64,000 nucleotides of DNA from an uncultured Siphonobacter sp. (GTDB lineage: Bacteria > Bacteroidota > Bacteroidia > Cytophagales > Spirosomataceae), in contig CAJYHS010000065.1 in NCBI GenBank assembly GCA_913774715.1, positions 62,001 to 126,000 of the forward strand, read 5' to 3'. Made by a program: the position numbers and the translations under genes. The notes beneath the pieces are model-generated. The model ran no database searches. It was given only the letters and a program-made list of their open reading frames with translations, and had not been told where the DNA came from. Below are positions 25,687-33,858 of this stretch, one piece after another. How positions within the stretch are numbered: position 1 is the stretch's first letter; every line of letters starts with the position of its first letter.

Positions 25687-26592
25687 TTATTTCTTCCGAA
25701 AAAGGCTCAGAATTTTATCAATCACAAAACCCAGAATTACGCCACCTACGGCACACACGAGAGCCTTGGCAATCCAGGCCAGAGCAGCTCCGGGAATGGC
25801 ATGTTCAAACTGTTCCAAAGCATGATGCAGGAATGGAATGCCGTGCACGATAATCTCAGCACCTACCCATAACATGGCTACTGTACCGATGTACCCCAGA
25901 GCCGTTAGTAACTTAGGCATGGCTTTCACCAGTCCACGACCAAATTTCTGAATGGCGGCCGGACGGTTCGGGCGGGCCAGGTTAACCCCCACGTCGTCCA
26001 TTTTCACGATTACTCCAACGGCTCCATATACCCCTACCGTTATAACCACGGCTACGATTAACATAACAATAATCTGGTTGAACAGGGGTTGGCCCGTTAC
26101 CGTACCAAAGGTAATAACCATGATTTCGGCTGACAGAATCAGGTCCGTTCGGACGGCACTGTCCACACGGGTTTTCTCCAGTTCTTCGGGAGTAATGGCT
26201 TTGATTTCCTCGTCCGAATCATCGTGACCATCATGGTTACTGAACATTGAGTGTACTTTTTCATACCCTTCATAACACAGGTAGGCTCCCCCCACCATCA
26301 GGATGTAAGGAATGATCCAGGAGAGATAGAAGCCCAGTAATAACACGACGGGTGTTAACAGGAAAATCTTATTAATCAGCGATTTCTTGGCAATCTTGAA
26401 GATGATGGAAAGCTCACGCGAAGGATCAAGACCAACGACGTATTTGGGGGTTACAGCGGTGTCGTCGATGACTACACCCGAAACTTTGCTGGTCGTTTTG
26501 GCAACCTGAGTAGGAACGTCGTCCAAACTTGCCGCACTGGCTTTCACCAGAGCTGCCACGTCATCTAAAAGAGCTAAAAGGCCCGAAGCCAT
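25687..26592 (-). CDS. DUF808-family membrane protein
   Basis: A 301-residue protein whose N-terminus MASGLLALLDDVAALVKASAASLDDV is diagnostic of DUF808 (YedI-like). At least four membrane segments are visible: about 83-105, 155-190, 220-245 and 270-292. Conserved loops include KIAKKSLINKIFLLTP and ILSAEIMVITFGTV. The cytoplasmic loop has an acidic, His-containing insert (SNHDGHDDSDEE) that could bind metal. Function of the family is unknown. It is monocistronic. Confidence 0.92.
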   Translation of the reverse strand: MASGLLALLDDVAALVKASAASLDDVPTQVAKTTSKVSGVVIDDTAVTPKYVVGLDPSRELSIIFKIAKKSLINKIFLLTPVVLLLGFYLSWIIPYILMVGGAYLCYEGYEKVHSMFSNHDGHDDSDEEIKAITPEELEKTRVDSAVRTDLILSAEIMVITFGTVTGQPLFNQIIVMLIVAVVITVGVYGAVGVIVKMDDVGVNLARPNRPAAIQKFGRGLVKAMPKLLTALGYIGTVAMLWVGAEIIVHGIPFLHHALEQFEHAIPGAALAWIAKALVCAVGGVILGFVIDKILSLFRKK

Positions 26593-26840
26593 TGTTTGTT
26601 GGTTGTTTTGGTAAAAATACTTGTGTTAAAAATGATCGTTCCACCCTTTACTGGCTGAGAATGGTGACGAAGATACTGGTTCCCCGGAGCAATCAATGGC
26701 TTTTACTAGATGGATGGTAACCGGACTGGACTAAAGCTGGTCTTTTATTGATGAATTTCTGTTTTATTAGTTTAAACTTTACAATTCGGTATACATACAA
26801 CTGACCGCTAAGCTGAAAATGATGGAGTAGATTAGCCTGA

Positions 26841-27932
26841 TTAGCTTTTTTCAGAAACCGTTTCCACTCCTTTTTTAACATTCCAGAACTTATTCAAGTT
26901 TTTCAGTTTCAACGCTGGTTTTTCAATCAGATGCCAGGACATATAAGCAAATACTGCCGTCACCAGAATACTTGATATGATCAGCGTATTGGCATCCGGT
27001 CTGAAAAAATAAACCAGGGTTTGCTGTACCGGGAAACCGTAGATATAAAGCCCGTAGGATAGATCGCCTATGTATTTAGTAATGGTACTCAGTCCTTTCA
27101 CCGGGCTCAAACTGGCACACAAAACGATCAGAGGAAGCATACTGACGCTCGCATATAAAAAGCCTGGACGACTCGTCATGTATATAAATACGCCTAAAGA
27201 AACAATAAGGATTCCATTTAAATAAGCCAGCGGCAAACGTTCTAAATTCAGTACAGCCAGTAACGATCCGGCAGCGAAATAAACGCCTAATTCGATTAAA
27301 TACCAGTCAAGTATGGGATAATTCCATTTCTGAATCTCTTCAAAATTTACGGTATCTAATTTGGCTAGTATGAGATAAATAACTGCCAGAATCGAAATAA
27401 GAAGCGTACGCTTATTTTTAATAAAGAAGAAAAGGGATACCGCAATGTACATTGTAAACTCAAACGCAATGGTCCATAAAGAGCCGTTAATGGCGAAGGC
27501 ATGCGGATTGTGTTCGAAAATGCCGGGAATTGCGTATTGAATCCGGTACAGGCCCAGATTATTCGTAAAATAGGTTTTAACGGCTTCGTTTTTCCAGTAA
27601 GGAATATCTCCTACGTACACGAGCGGCCCTAATACAATCGTCAGAGTAAGTACGACAATCAGGGCTGGATATAATCGCAATACTCGTTTCCAGTAATAAT
27701 CAAGCAGATTTTTGGATCTCTGCAAACTTTGAAAAATCAAATACCCACTGATGACAAAAAAGCCTCTTACGGCAATCCAGGAGAAGGAATATTGCCCGTG
27801 TGACATCTGACAAAGCCAGTCACATTCCTGAGAGCCCGTCAAAGGATAGGCATGAGTTATGATGACTCCAATCGCAAAGATTAATCGAAGAAAGTCAAAA
27901 TTATTTTTTCGGTACGTTTCTATGATTGTAAT
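26841..27932 (-). CDS. Acyltransferase family 3 (OafA-like) membrane protein with non-canonical start
   Basis: The frame contains a complete acyltransferase-3 protein of about 363 residues with roughly ten membrane helices and the motif GFFVISGYLIFQSL. The expected family N-terminus (NNFDFLRLIFAIGVIITHAYPLTG, the H of THAY being catalytic) is encoded upstream of the first ATG/GTG/TTG-type start. An in-frame stop lies only two codons before the ATT at 27932. Initiation must therefore use ATT (27932), ATC (27926) or ATA (27923), or the gene is disrupted. The enzyme would transfer acyl (often acetyl) groups to surface sugars. It follows a secreted-protein gene. Confidence 0.8.
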   Translation of the reverse strand: MTIIETYRKNNFDFLRLIFAIGVIITHAYPLTGSQECDWLCQMSHGQYSFSWIAVRGFFVISGYLIFQSLQRSKNLLDYYWKRVLRLYPALIVVLTLTIVLGPLVYVGDIPYWKNEAVKTYFTNNLGLYRIQYAIPGIFEHNPHAFAINGSLWTIAFEFTMYIAVSLFFFIKNKRTLLISILAVIYLILAKLDTVNFEEIQKWNYPILDWYLIELGVYFAAGSLLAVLNLERLPLAYLNGILIVSLGVFIYMTSRPGFLYASVSMLPLIVLCASLSPVKGLSTITKYIGDLSYGLYIYGFPVQQTLVYFFRPDANTLIISSILVTAVFAYMSWHLIEKPALKLKNLNKFWNVKKGVETVSEKS

Positions 27933-28043
27933 ACTTTAGTTCGTCAGGAGCGAAATTAAATCAAAAGTTTGATTTTCATTTCGCTCTCTTTCGGATTTCC
28001 CAATGGCAAACTAGGATTGAATTCAATAGCGGGAACTAAACGA

Positions 28044-28616
28044 TTATCGTTCTTTGCTATTTTCAATAAAATAGCCATCTATTTCACATTCCTTTATCCA
28101 CATTTCCGTGAAACTTTCCTGCTCGGCGTTTGACAGAAAAGCAAAATTAAACTTCGCCACATTCGAAAGATCTAGAGGTTTTTTTCCACCATTGAATTCT
28201 TTGAAATAGATCGTTCGCGTTTTCCATTTTTTATGGATTGGTAAGCTTACTTTCGGATGAACTCCCCCATGAACGCCCTTTTGCCGAAGTTGCAGAATGA
28301 CGGGACTAGTAGACTTATAACGGATGCGGATAAACGCACTTTTACTCAGGTCTACTTTTCGAGCCTCAGCTTCCCAAGGCGTAGTGGGGTCGATCGGAAA
28401 CGATAATTCCCCGTAACCATTCACATCGAATTTTACGTGTGCGATTATTCGCCCTTTCTGCTTTACTAACGCTTGCCTCCCTCGAGCGGGGATGATCTGC
28501 CTCGTTTGCTCGCTATGCCCGGTTAGCCACTGACCGAAACCATTCAGTCGAAGCGAATCCTGAGCCTGGGCAGAAAGCGTGAACAAAAGACAGACAATGT
28601 TCAGTAAGGTTTTCAT
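28044..28616 (-). CDS. Secreted protein of unknown function, possible carbohydrate-binding fold
   Basis: A 190-residue protein with a signal peptide (MKTLLNIVCLLFTLSAQAQ). The mature part alternates beta-strand-like segments (SAFIRIRYKSTSPVILQLRQ, AKFNFAFLSNA, MWIKECEIDG), reminiscent of galactose-binding-like jelly rolls that bind polysaccharides, but no family is certain. It lies 111 bp upstream of the acyltransferase gene on the same strand and may act on the same surface glycan. No catalytic residues are recognised. Confidence 0.7.
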   Translation of the reverse strand: MKTLLNIVCLLFTLSAQAQDSLRLNGFGQWLTGHSEQTRQIIPARGRQALVKQKGRIIAHVKFDVNGYGELSFPIDPTTPWEAEARKVDLSKSAFIRIRYKSTSPVILQLRQKGVHGGVHPKVSLPIHKKWKTRTIYFKEFNGGKKPLDLSNVAKFNFAFLSNAEQESFTEMWIKECEIDGYFIENSKER

Positions 28617-28729
28617 AATTTACTCCTAGTCAAACCACTAGCCATTAGCGAACACGGATAGAAAATAGTCCTTTACAAATGTATAAGACTTGCCGAACTT
28701 TGCATCCGCATTGTGATGTGACTGGAGAG

Positions 28730-29923
28730 ATGACTGATTCTGAAGTATCGTATACGCCTTCGTGGCTGCGTAGTTTATTACTGGGCCTGAGCCAGATTTT
28801 TGCCTGGGGAGGTTCATTTTTCCTAATGGCTGTTCTGATTGGGCCCGTTACCAGAGAAACAGCCTGGCCTTCCTCCTGGGTGTATGGTTCGCTTTCCCTA
28901 AGCATTTTTATTTCGGGTTTACTCGCTCCAACCGTTGGCAAACAGATCGCCCGTCAACGCGGCAGGGTAATTCTGATGCACAGCGGTTGGGTTATTGGTG
29001 CGGGACTGGTAATGGTCGGCTTAGCTCCCGTATTACCTGTTTTCATTCTGGGCTGGTGTCTGATTGGCGTCGGTATGTCCATGGGACTATACGATGCTCT
29101 TTTCGCTACGCTGGGTCAACAATACGGACTGGAAGCCAAAAAGGCCATTACGCATATTACCCTCATTTCCGGCTTTGCCACTACCATTGTCTGGCCCAGC
29201 CTGGCCTGGCTAATTGAATATTTTGGCTGGAGATCTACCTGTCTGGGTTATGCCGTTTTTCTAAGTGTGATTATTCCTGTATTGTATCATTACGGTTGTC
29301 GTGGGCAAAATAAGTTTCAACCTGAAAAAGCCAGAGATAATGAGTTGCCTTTGGGTTTACCAACCGAAAATCAAACGATGTTTCGCTGGGTAGTGATCAA
29401 CTTCATGATTGCCGCTGTGCTCATGACGGCCATTTCCGTTCAACTTATATCCATTTTACAGGCTAAAGGGTTAACGCTGAAATCAGCCATCCAACTGGGT
29501 GCATTGATTGGCCCCTGTCAGGTCGGCGTTCGGTTACTGGATCTGATTGGACCTAAAAAACATCCCATCTGGAGTGCTCTAATTTCTTCCATTCTGGTGT
29601 TAGCCGGATTATTAATATTAGGATTGGACGTTAGTCTGGCGACGATTGGCGTGATTTTATATAGTTTAGGTAACGGCATTCGCTCTATTCTGAGAGGAAC
29701 CTTGCCGCTGGAGTTATTTGGTTCGGACTCCTTTGCCATTGTACTGGGCCGGCTGGCTCGTCCGGCTCTCATTGCTCAGGCTCTTACGCCATTGGCTGGA
29801 GGTTATATTGTGGAACACAGTGGTCCCTTAACTTTACTGGCGGTATTAGCGGCTCTGGCCTTTTTAAATATTGGTGTTACCGTCGCCATTAAACAGCAAA
29901 TGGCACCCCGACTAACTCATTAA
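28730..29923 (+). CDS. Major facilitator superfamily transporter
   Basis: The ATG at 28730 (MTDSEVSYTPSWLRSLLLG...) yields 397 residues; an ATG 51 bp earlier adds a Cys/His-containing leader and is less likely. Twelve hydrophobic helices are visible, with an inter-helix basic loop GKQIARQRGRV (helices 2-3) matching the MFS cytoplasmic signature and a longer hydrophilic loop near the middle (about 200-225). The next gene follows after 12 bp, so the two are co-transcribed. Substrate unknown. Confidence 0.88.
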   Translation: MTDSEVSYTPSWLRSLLLGLSQIFAWGGSFFLMAVLIGPVTRETAWPSSWVYGSLSLSIFISGLLAPTVGKQIARQRGRVILMHSGWVIGAGLVMVGLAPVLPVFILGWCLIGVGMSMGLYDALFATLGQQYGLEAKKAITHITLISGFATTIVWPSLAWLIEYFGWRSTCLGYAVFLSVIIPVLYHYGCRGQNKFQPEKARDNELPLGLPTENQTMFRWVVINFMIAAVLMTAISVQLISILQAKGLTLKSAIQLGALIGPCQVGVRLLDLIGPKKHPIWSALISSILVLAGLLILGLDVSLATIGVILYSLGNGIRSILRGTLPLELFGSDSFAIVLGRLARPALIAQALTPLAGGYIVEHSGPLTLLAVLAALAFLNIGVTVAIKQQMAPRLTH

Positions 29924-29935
29924 CCTCTGTATTCT

Positions 29936-30691
29936 GTGAAAATTGTTGCATTAAGTGAAGGCCCTTTTTCGGTCGATTTTAGTAAAGTGTTTACTCCCGT
30001 GGATCTCGATACCTTCTCGCCAGAAGACCATCCCGCCGGAACGACGCTGTTATCAGTGCATCCTTTTCTGGTAGTTACCTCCGGTGAGGTAATTCTATTG
30101 GATACCGGACTAGGTTTTAAGGAAAATGACGAATTTAATATCTACCATTCCCTTCGCAGAGAAGGCATTGAACCCACGCAGGTAACCAAGGTATTTCTGT
30201 CTCATTTGCATAAAGATCACACTGGTGGCGTAGGAGCGATTCAGGCAAACGGCACTTTCCAGTTTAACTTTCCCAATGCTATTTATTACGTTCAGGAACG
30301 GGAGTTAACCTTCGCTTTGGCTCAAACGGATAACCCTTCTTATTACCCTGCCACGCTTCAGGCCTTGGCTCAACATCCCAATGTTCACTTTCTGAATGAA
30401 GACAAAGGGGCATTATCTCCGGAAATTTCCTTTCAGGTTACGGGAGGTCACACGCCTTACCACCAGACAGTCACTATCAATCATAACGGAAAAAAGTATT
30501 TTTACGGAGCCGATGTATTACCGCAGAAAAGTTATATCCAGCGAAACTTCGCCTATAAAAACGATTATGACGGGAAGCAGGCCAGAGATTTTCGGAACGA
30601 ATACATTGAACATGGTCAGGATTGGACCTTCCTGCTTTGCCACGCTTTAATGAAGCCGATTGTCTCGTATTCGGATTTAATGAACAAGTAA
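29936..30691 (+). CDS. MBL-fold metallo-hydrolase
   Basis: A 251-residue enzyme starting at GTG, 12 bp after the MFS gene. The zinc motif HLHKDHTGG (about 86-94), preceded by ILLDTGLGF and followed by TGGHTPYHQ and YGADVLPQ, places it in the group containing N-acyl-homoserine lactonase-like and related hydrolases. Pairing with an efflux-type MFS protein suggests handling of a small, possibly toxic molecule, but this is inference. Confidence 0.88.
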   Translation: MKIVALSEGPFSVDFSKVFTPVDLDTFSPEDHPAGTTLLSVHPFLVVTSGEVILLDTGLGFKENDEFNIYHSLRREGIEPTQVTKVFLSHLHKDHTGGVGAIQANGTFQFNFPNAIYYVQERELTFALAQTDNPSYYPATLQALAQHPNVHFLNEDKGALSPEISFQVTGGHTPYHQTVTINHNGKKYFYGADVLPQKSYIQRNFAYKNDYDGKQARDFRNEYIEHGQDWTFLLCHALMKPIVSYSDLMNK

Positions 30692-30721
30692 TGGATTCGC
30701 CCCATGCCAGGGATTGTGAAC

Positions 30722-31300
30722 TTATGCTGTCATCCGCTTCTTTAATTGTAAATGTTGAAGTAATAAAACCGTCTTTGCGTCTTTGATCTCACCCGCTTCA
30801 ATCATTTGCAAGGCCTGGGGGAAAGGGAGTTCCAGCACCTGAATATCTTCTTCTTCGGTTACCCCTCCTCCCTCATTAATCTTATGGACTTCCTGATATT
30901 CAGCGATAAAAAAGTATAAAATTTCAGTAACCGATCCTGGACTCATGTATAGTTCAAATACTCGTTCAGGCTGCGTAATACGGTAACCGGTTTCTTCTTC
31001 AGTCTCCCGCCGGATGCAGTCTTCAGGACTATCGGCGTCGAGTAATCCCGCACAGGCTTCTATCAGCATGCCGTCCGCGTTCCCATTCACATAGGTGGGC
31101 ATCCGAAACTGTCTGGTCAGGATGATTGTATTTTTTTCAGAATTATACAAGAGAATTACGGCTCCGTTTCCCCGATCATAGCATTCCCGTGATTGCCGCT
31201 GCCACGAACCGTCTTTCATCGGGTAATCGAAGGTGACTTTACGCAGGGTGTACCAATTATCGGAAAGAACTTCTGTCTGTAGAATTTGAACCGTGTTCAT
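30722..31300 (-). CDS. Nudix hydrolase (GDP-mannose pyrophosphatase-like)
   Basis: A 192-residue protein with a Nudix box spanning [23 protein letters not shown] (about 101-123). The catalytic REx2EE core (RETEEETG) is intact, while the first Gly-to-Glu part is one residue off the strict GX5EX7 pattern. Upstream, [12 protein letters not shown] and the final [12 protein letters not shown] resemble the NudK/ADP-sugar-pyrophosphatase group. It hydrolyses nucleoside-diphosphate-linked compounds. It is divergent from a DeoR regulator across a spacer with repeated TGATCAAA words, suggesting joint control. Confidence 0.88.
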   Translation of the reverse strand: MNTVQILQTEVLSDNWYTLRKVTFDYPMKDGSWQRQSRECYDRGNGAVILLYNSEKNTIILTRQFRMPTYVNGNADGMLIEACAGLLDADSPEDCIRRETEEETGYRITQPERVFELYMSPGSVTEILYFFIAEYQEVHKINEGGGVTEEEDIQVLELPFPQALQMIEAGEIKDAKTVLLLQHLQLKKRMTA

Positions 31301-31344
31301 AAATGCTCATTTTCGTTGATAAAATTTTAAACTCCTGCAATATT

Positions 31345-31405
31345 CGATCAAATTTGATCAATAATAAAACAAAATGATCAAATATATTTAAATTTGACCA
31401 TTACT
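31345..31405. promoter_or_regulatory. Cluster of TTTGATCA/TGATCAAA-like operator words
   Basis: The divergent spacer carries CGATCAAATTTGATCA (31345-31360), AATGATCAAAT (31371-31381), AAATTTGACCA (31390-31400) and a weaker form near the DeoR-type ATG. Repeated half-sites next to an autoregulator gene suggest operators for the regulator at 31414. Confidence 0.5.
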
Positions 31406-31413
31406 AATCAAAA

Positions 31414-32166
31414 ATGAGCATTACCAGACATAGGCAAATTCTGGAATTCCTAATGGAAGGACAGGAACAAAGCGTAAGTTTTTTAGCCGAGCAATTACAT
31501 ACCTCCGAGATAACCATCCGCAGAGATTTAACTATTCTGGCGGAACAGGGAAAGCTGGTTCGCACGCACGGCGGAGCCATTCGCAATGAACTTCCGTTTG
31601 TGCCTTTCGTCCAGAAAGCCGCCACCCAGACTCAGGCCAAAAAACGGATTGGACAACGGGCAGCATCGGTAGTCCAGGAGCATGACATTCTTTTTCTGGA
31701 TTGCGGAAGCACCGTACTGGCCATGGCTCCCTACCTTAAATCGTTTCAAAACCTTAAAATCATTACCAATTCCCTACCGCTGATTTGGGAGTTACGGGAA
31801 GCTCCTCACCTCTCTATCAATCTCATCGGCGGGGAGCTTGATCTGCATCGCCAGGCCGTGCACGGCTCGGTGGCGTTGGAACACGTCGCCCGGTATCACG
31901 CGACAAAAGCGTTTATTGGCGTAGACGGCATCTCTTTAAAAAATGGATTAACCGCCCGAAGCGAGACGGAAGCTTCGTTTACAAACGCTTTATTAGCTCA
32001 TGCGAAAGAAAGTTTTTTACTCGTCGATTCCGGTAAGTTTGAGAAAGATAGCTATCTGAAATTTGCTCCGCTTACGGCTATTCATCATATCATTACCAAT
32101 GCGGGTCTGGATCAGCAACTGATTCAGCAGTATCAGGAAGCGGGCTGCCACTGGATCGAGGCATAA
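31414..32166 (+). CDS. DeoR/GlpR-family transcriptional regulator
   Basis: A 250-residue regulator with an N-terminal DeoR winged helix (about 1-57; SVSFLAEQLHTSEITIRRDL followed by LVRTHGGA) and a C-terminal sugar-phosphate-binding DeoRC domain (IITNSLPL, NLIGGELD, FIGVDGISLKNG). Members repress sugar or nucleoside catabolic genes and are released by a phosphorylated sugar. Its divergent neighbour is a Nudix hydrolase, an unusual partner for this family. Confidence 0.93.
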   Translation: MSITRHRQILEFLMEGQEQSVSFLAEQLHTSEITIRRDLTILAEQGKLVRTHGGAIRNELPFVPFVQKAATQTQAKKRIGQRAASVVQEHDILFLDCGSTVLAMAPYLKSFQNLKIITNSLPLIWELREAPHLSINLIGGELDLHRQAVHGSVALEHVARYHATKAFIGVDGISLKNGLTARSETEASFTNALLAHAKESFLLVDSGKFEKDSYLKFAPLTAIHHIITNAGLDQQLIQQYQEAGCHWIEA

Positions 32167-32169
32167 CCC

Positions 32170-32266
32170 GTAGAGAGGTCCATTTCTGGCATCTGGGTAA
32201 TAGGCGGTCGGGTGCCTTTCAATCATTTCCATTCCCCAGCCAGACGCGATGAAGTCGTGTCTCTAC
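32170..32266. repeat. ~98-bp inverted-arm element, copy 3 (diverged, opposite orientation)
   Basis: The unit starts GTAGAGA and ends ...GATGAAGTCGTGTCTCTAC, matching the reverse complement of the units near 9.3 kb. It retains the core TCTGGGTAATAGGCGGT and the spacing (97 bp), but its left arm is eroded. It begins four bases after the DeoR-type stop codon. Confidence 0.7.
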
Positions 32267-32276
32267 GAAAAGACAC

Positions 32277-32310
32277 AAAAAAGCGTCAGACTTTCGTCCG
32301 ACGCTTTTTT
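32277..32310. terminator. Bidirectional intrinsic terminator
   Basis: AAAAAAGCGTC...GACGCTTTTTT with an extended inner stem (GCGTCaGAC/GTCcGACGC), T runs on both strands. It separates the DeoR-type gene and the convergent fumarase gene. Confidence 0.85.
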
Positions 32311-32323
32311 ATTACTTGGGAAA

Positions 32324-33727
32324 CTAGATTTCAATTTTTCCAACCATGTTTTCAGGTTTTACCCACTCGTCAAATTCTTCGGAAGTCAGGTAACCTAAAG
32401 CAATAGCGGTTTCTTTCAGCGTGGAACCGTTTTTATGGGCAGTCTGAGCGATTTCGGCAGCTTTGTAGTAACCGATTTTCGGATTCAGAGCCGTTACCAG
32501 CATCAGTGAGTTATTGACGTGCTTTCTGATGTTTTCCGTCAGAGGCTCGATACCTACCGCACATTTATCATTAAAGGCCACGCAAACGTCACCGATCAGA
32601 CGGGCTGAATGCAGGAAGTTATAAATCATAACGGGCTTGAACACGTTCAGCTCGAAGTGCCCGTTTGAGCCACCGATGTTGATGGCCACGTCATTTCCTA
32701 AAACCTGAGCCGCCACCATTGTCATTGCTTCGCACTGCGTGGGGTTCACCTTACCGGGCATAATGGAGCTACCGGGTTCGTTATCAGGAATATATATCTC
32801 ACCAATACCCGCACGAGGGCCTGAGGATAACATCCGAACGTCATTACCAATTTTCATCAGGCTAACCGCTACCGTTTTCAAAGCTCCGTGAGCTTCTACG
32901 ATGGCATCATGGGCGGCCAATGCCTCGAATTTGTTTTCAGCCGTTACGAAAGGTAAGCCCGTCAGGTTCGCGATGTGTTTGGCAACCAGCTCCGAATATC
33001 CTTCGGGCGTGTTAATACCCGTACCAACCGCTGTTCCGCCTAAGGCCAGTTCAGATAAATGCTCCAGTGTATTTTTGATGGCTTTCAGACCGTGATTCAA
33101 TTGAGAAACATAGCCTGAAAATTCCTGACCCAAGGTCAGTGGTGTCGCATCCATGAAGTGGGTACGGCCAATTTTCACTACGTTTTTGAACGCTTCCGCT
33201 TTCGCCTGTAAAGTATCACGCAGTTTCTCGATACCGGGAATCGTGATTTCGATCAGGATTTTGTAGGCCGCAATGTGCATGGCCGTTGGGAACGTATCGT
33301 TCGACGATTGTGATTTGTTCACATCATCATTGGGATGCACGAATTTCTGCTTATCTCCCAGATCGCCACCGTTAATCACGTGAGCCCGGTAAGCAACTAC
33401 CTCGTTCACGTTCATGTTCGACTGCGTACCTGAACCCGTCTGCCAAACGACTAATGGGAACTGATCGTCGAGTTTACGATCCAGAATTTCGTCACAAACC
33501 TGAGCAATGAGATTTTTCTTGTCTTCAGCCAGAACTCCTAATTCGAAGTTGGTAATAGCTGCCGCTTTCTTCAGGTAAGCAAATGCCGCAATGATTTCTT
33601 TCGGCATTTTGTTAATGTCCTGAGCAATGGGAAAATTCAGGATTGAACGTTGGGTTTGAGCTCCCCAGTACACATGAGCGGGCACTTGCACTTCGCCCAT
33701 GGTGTCTTTCTCAATACGGTATTCCAT
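32324..33727 (-). CDS. fumC: Class II fumarate hydratase
   Basis: A 467-residue enzyme of the TCA cycle that interconverts fumarate and malate without an iron-sulfur cluster. The fumarase/aspartase signature [16 protein letters not shown] carries the catalytic Ser. [14 protein letters not shown] and [20 protein letters not shown] are the other two conserved regions lining the active site. Length is standard. It is monocistronic with a -7-like box about 73 bp upstream of the ATG. Confidence 0.97.
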   Translation of the reverse strand: MEYRIEKDTMGEVQVPAHVYWGAQTQRSILNFPIAQDINKMPKEIIAAFAYLKKAAAITNFELGVLAEDKKNLIAQVCDEILDRKLDDQFPLVVWQTGSGTQSNMNVNEVVAYRAHVINGGDLGDKQKFVHPNDDVNKSQSSNDTFPTAMHIAAYKILIEITIPGIEKLRDTLQAKAEAFKNVVKIGRTHFMDATPLTLGQEFSGYVSQLNHGLKAIKNTLEHLSELALGGTAVGTGINTPEGYSELVAKHIANLTGLPFVTAENKFEALAAHDAIVEAHGALKTVAVSLMKIGNDVRMLSSGPRAGIGEIYIPDNEPGSSIMPGKVNPTQCEAMTMVAAQVLGNDVAINIGGSNGHFELNVFKPVMIYNFLHSARLIGDVCVAFNDKCAVGIEPLTENIRKHVNNSLMLVTALNPKIGYYKAAEIAQTAHKNGSTLKETAIALGYLTSEEFDEWVKPENMVGKIEI

Positions 33728-33799
33728 GATTTGTATGTTAACGGTTCAGCGTTTCAGATCAGTCCGGGTATGCGATCAGAGCTGGCCTGATTTTCGCCG

Positions 33800-33807
33800 C
33801 AAAGCTA
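33800..33807 (-). promoter_or_regulatory. Putative -7 promoter box for fumC
   Basis: TAGCTTTG on the minus strand fits TAnnTTTG, 73 bp upstream of the fumC ATG; no convincing -33 TTTG is present. Confidence 0.4.
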
Positions 33808-33858
33808 CCAAGCGAACGGAACGGTCGATGGATTTTTTTCAAAAATTCTGGTAATTTA

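Noticed and set aside
28645-28941. 98-codon minus-strand frame over the MFS gene start
   Set aside because: It overlaps the conserved first helices of the MFS protein and has no family features.
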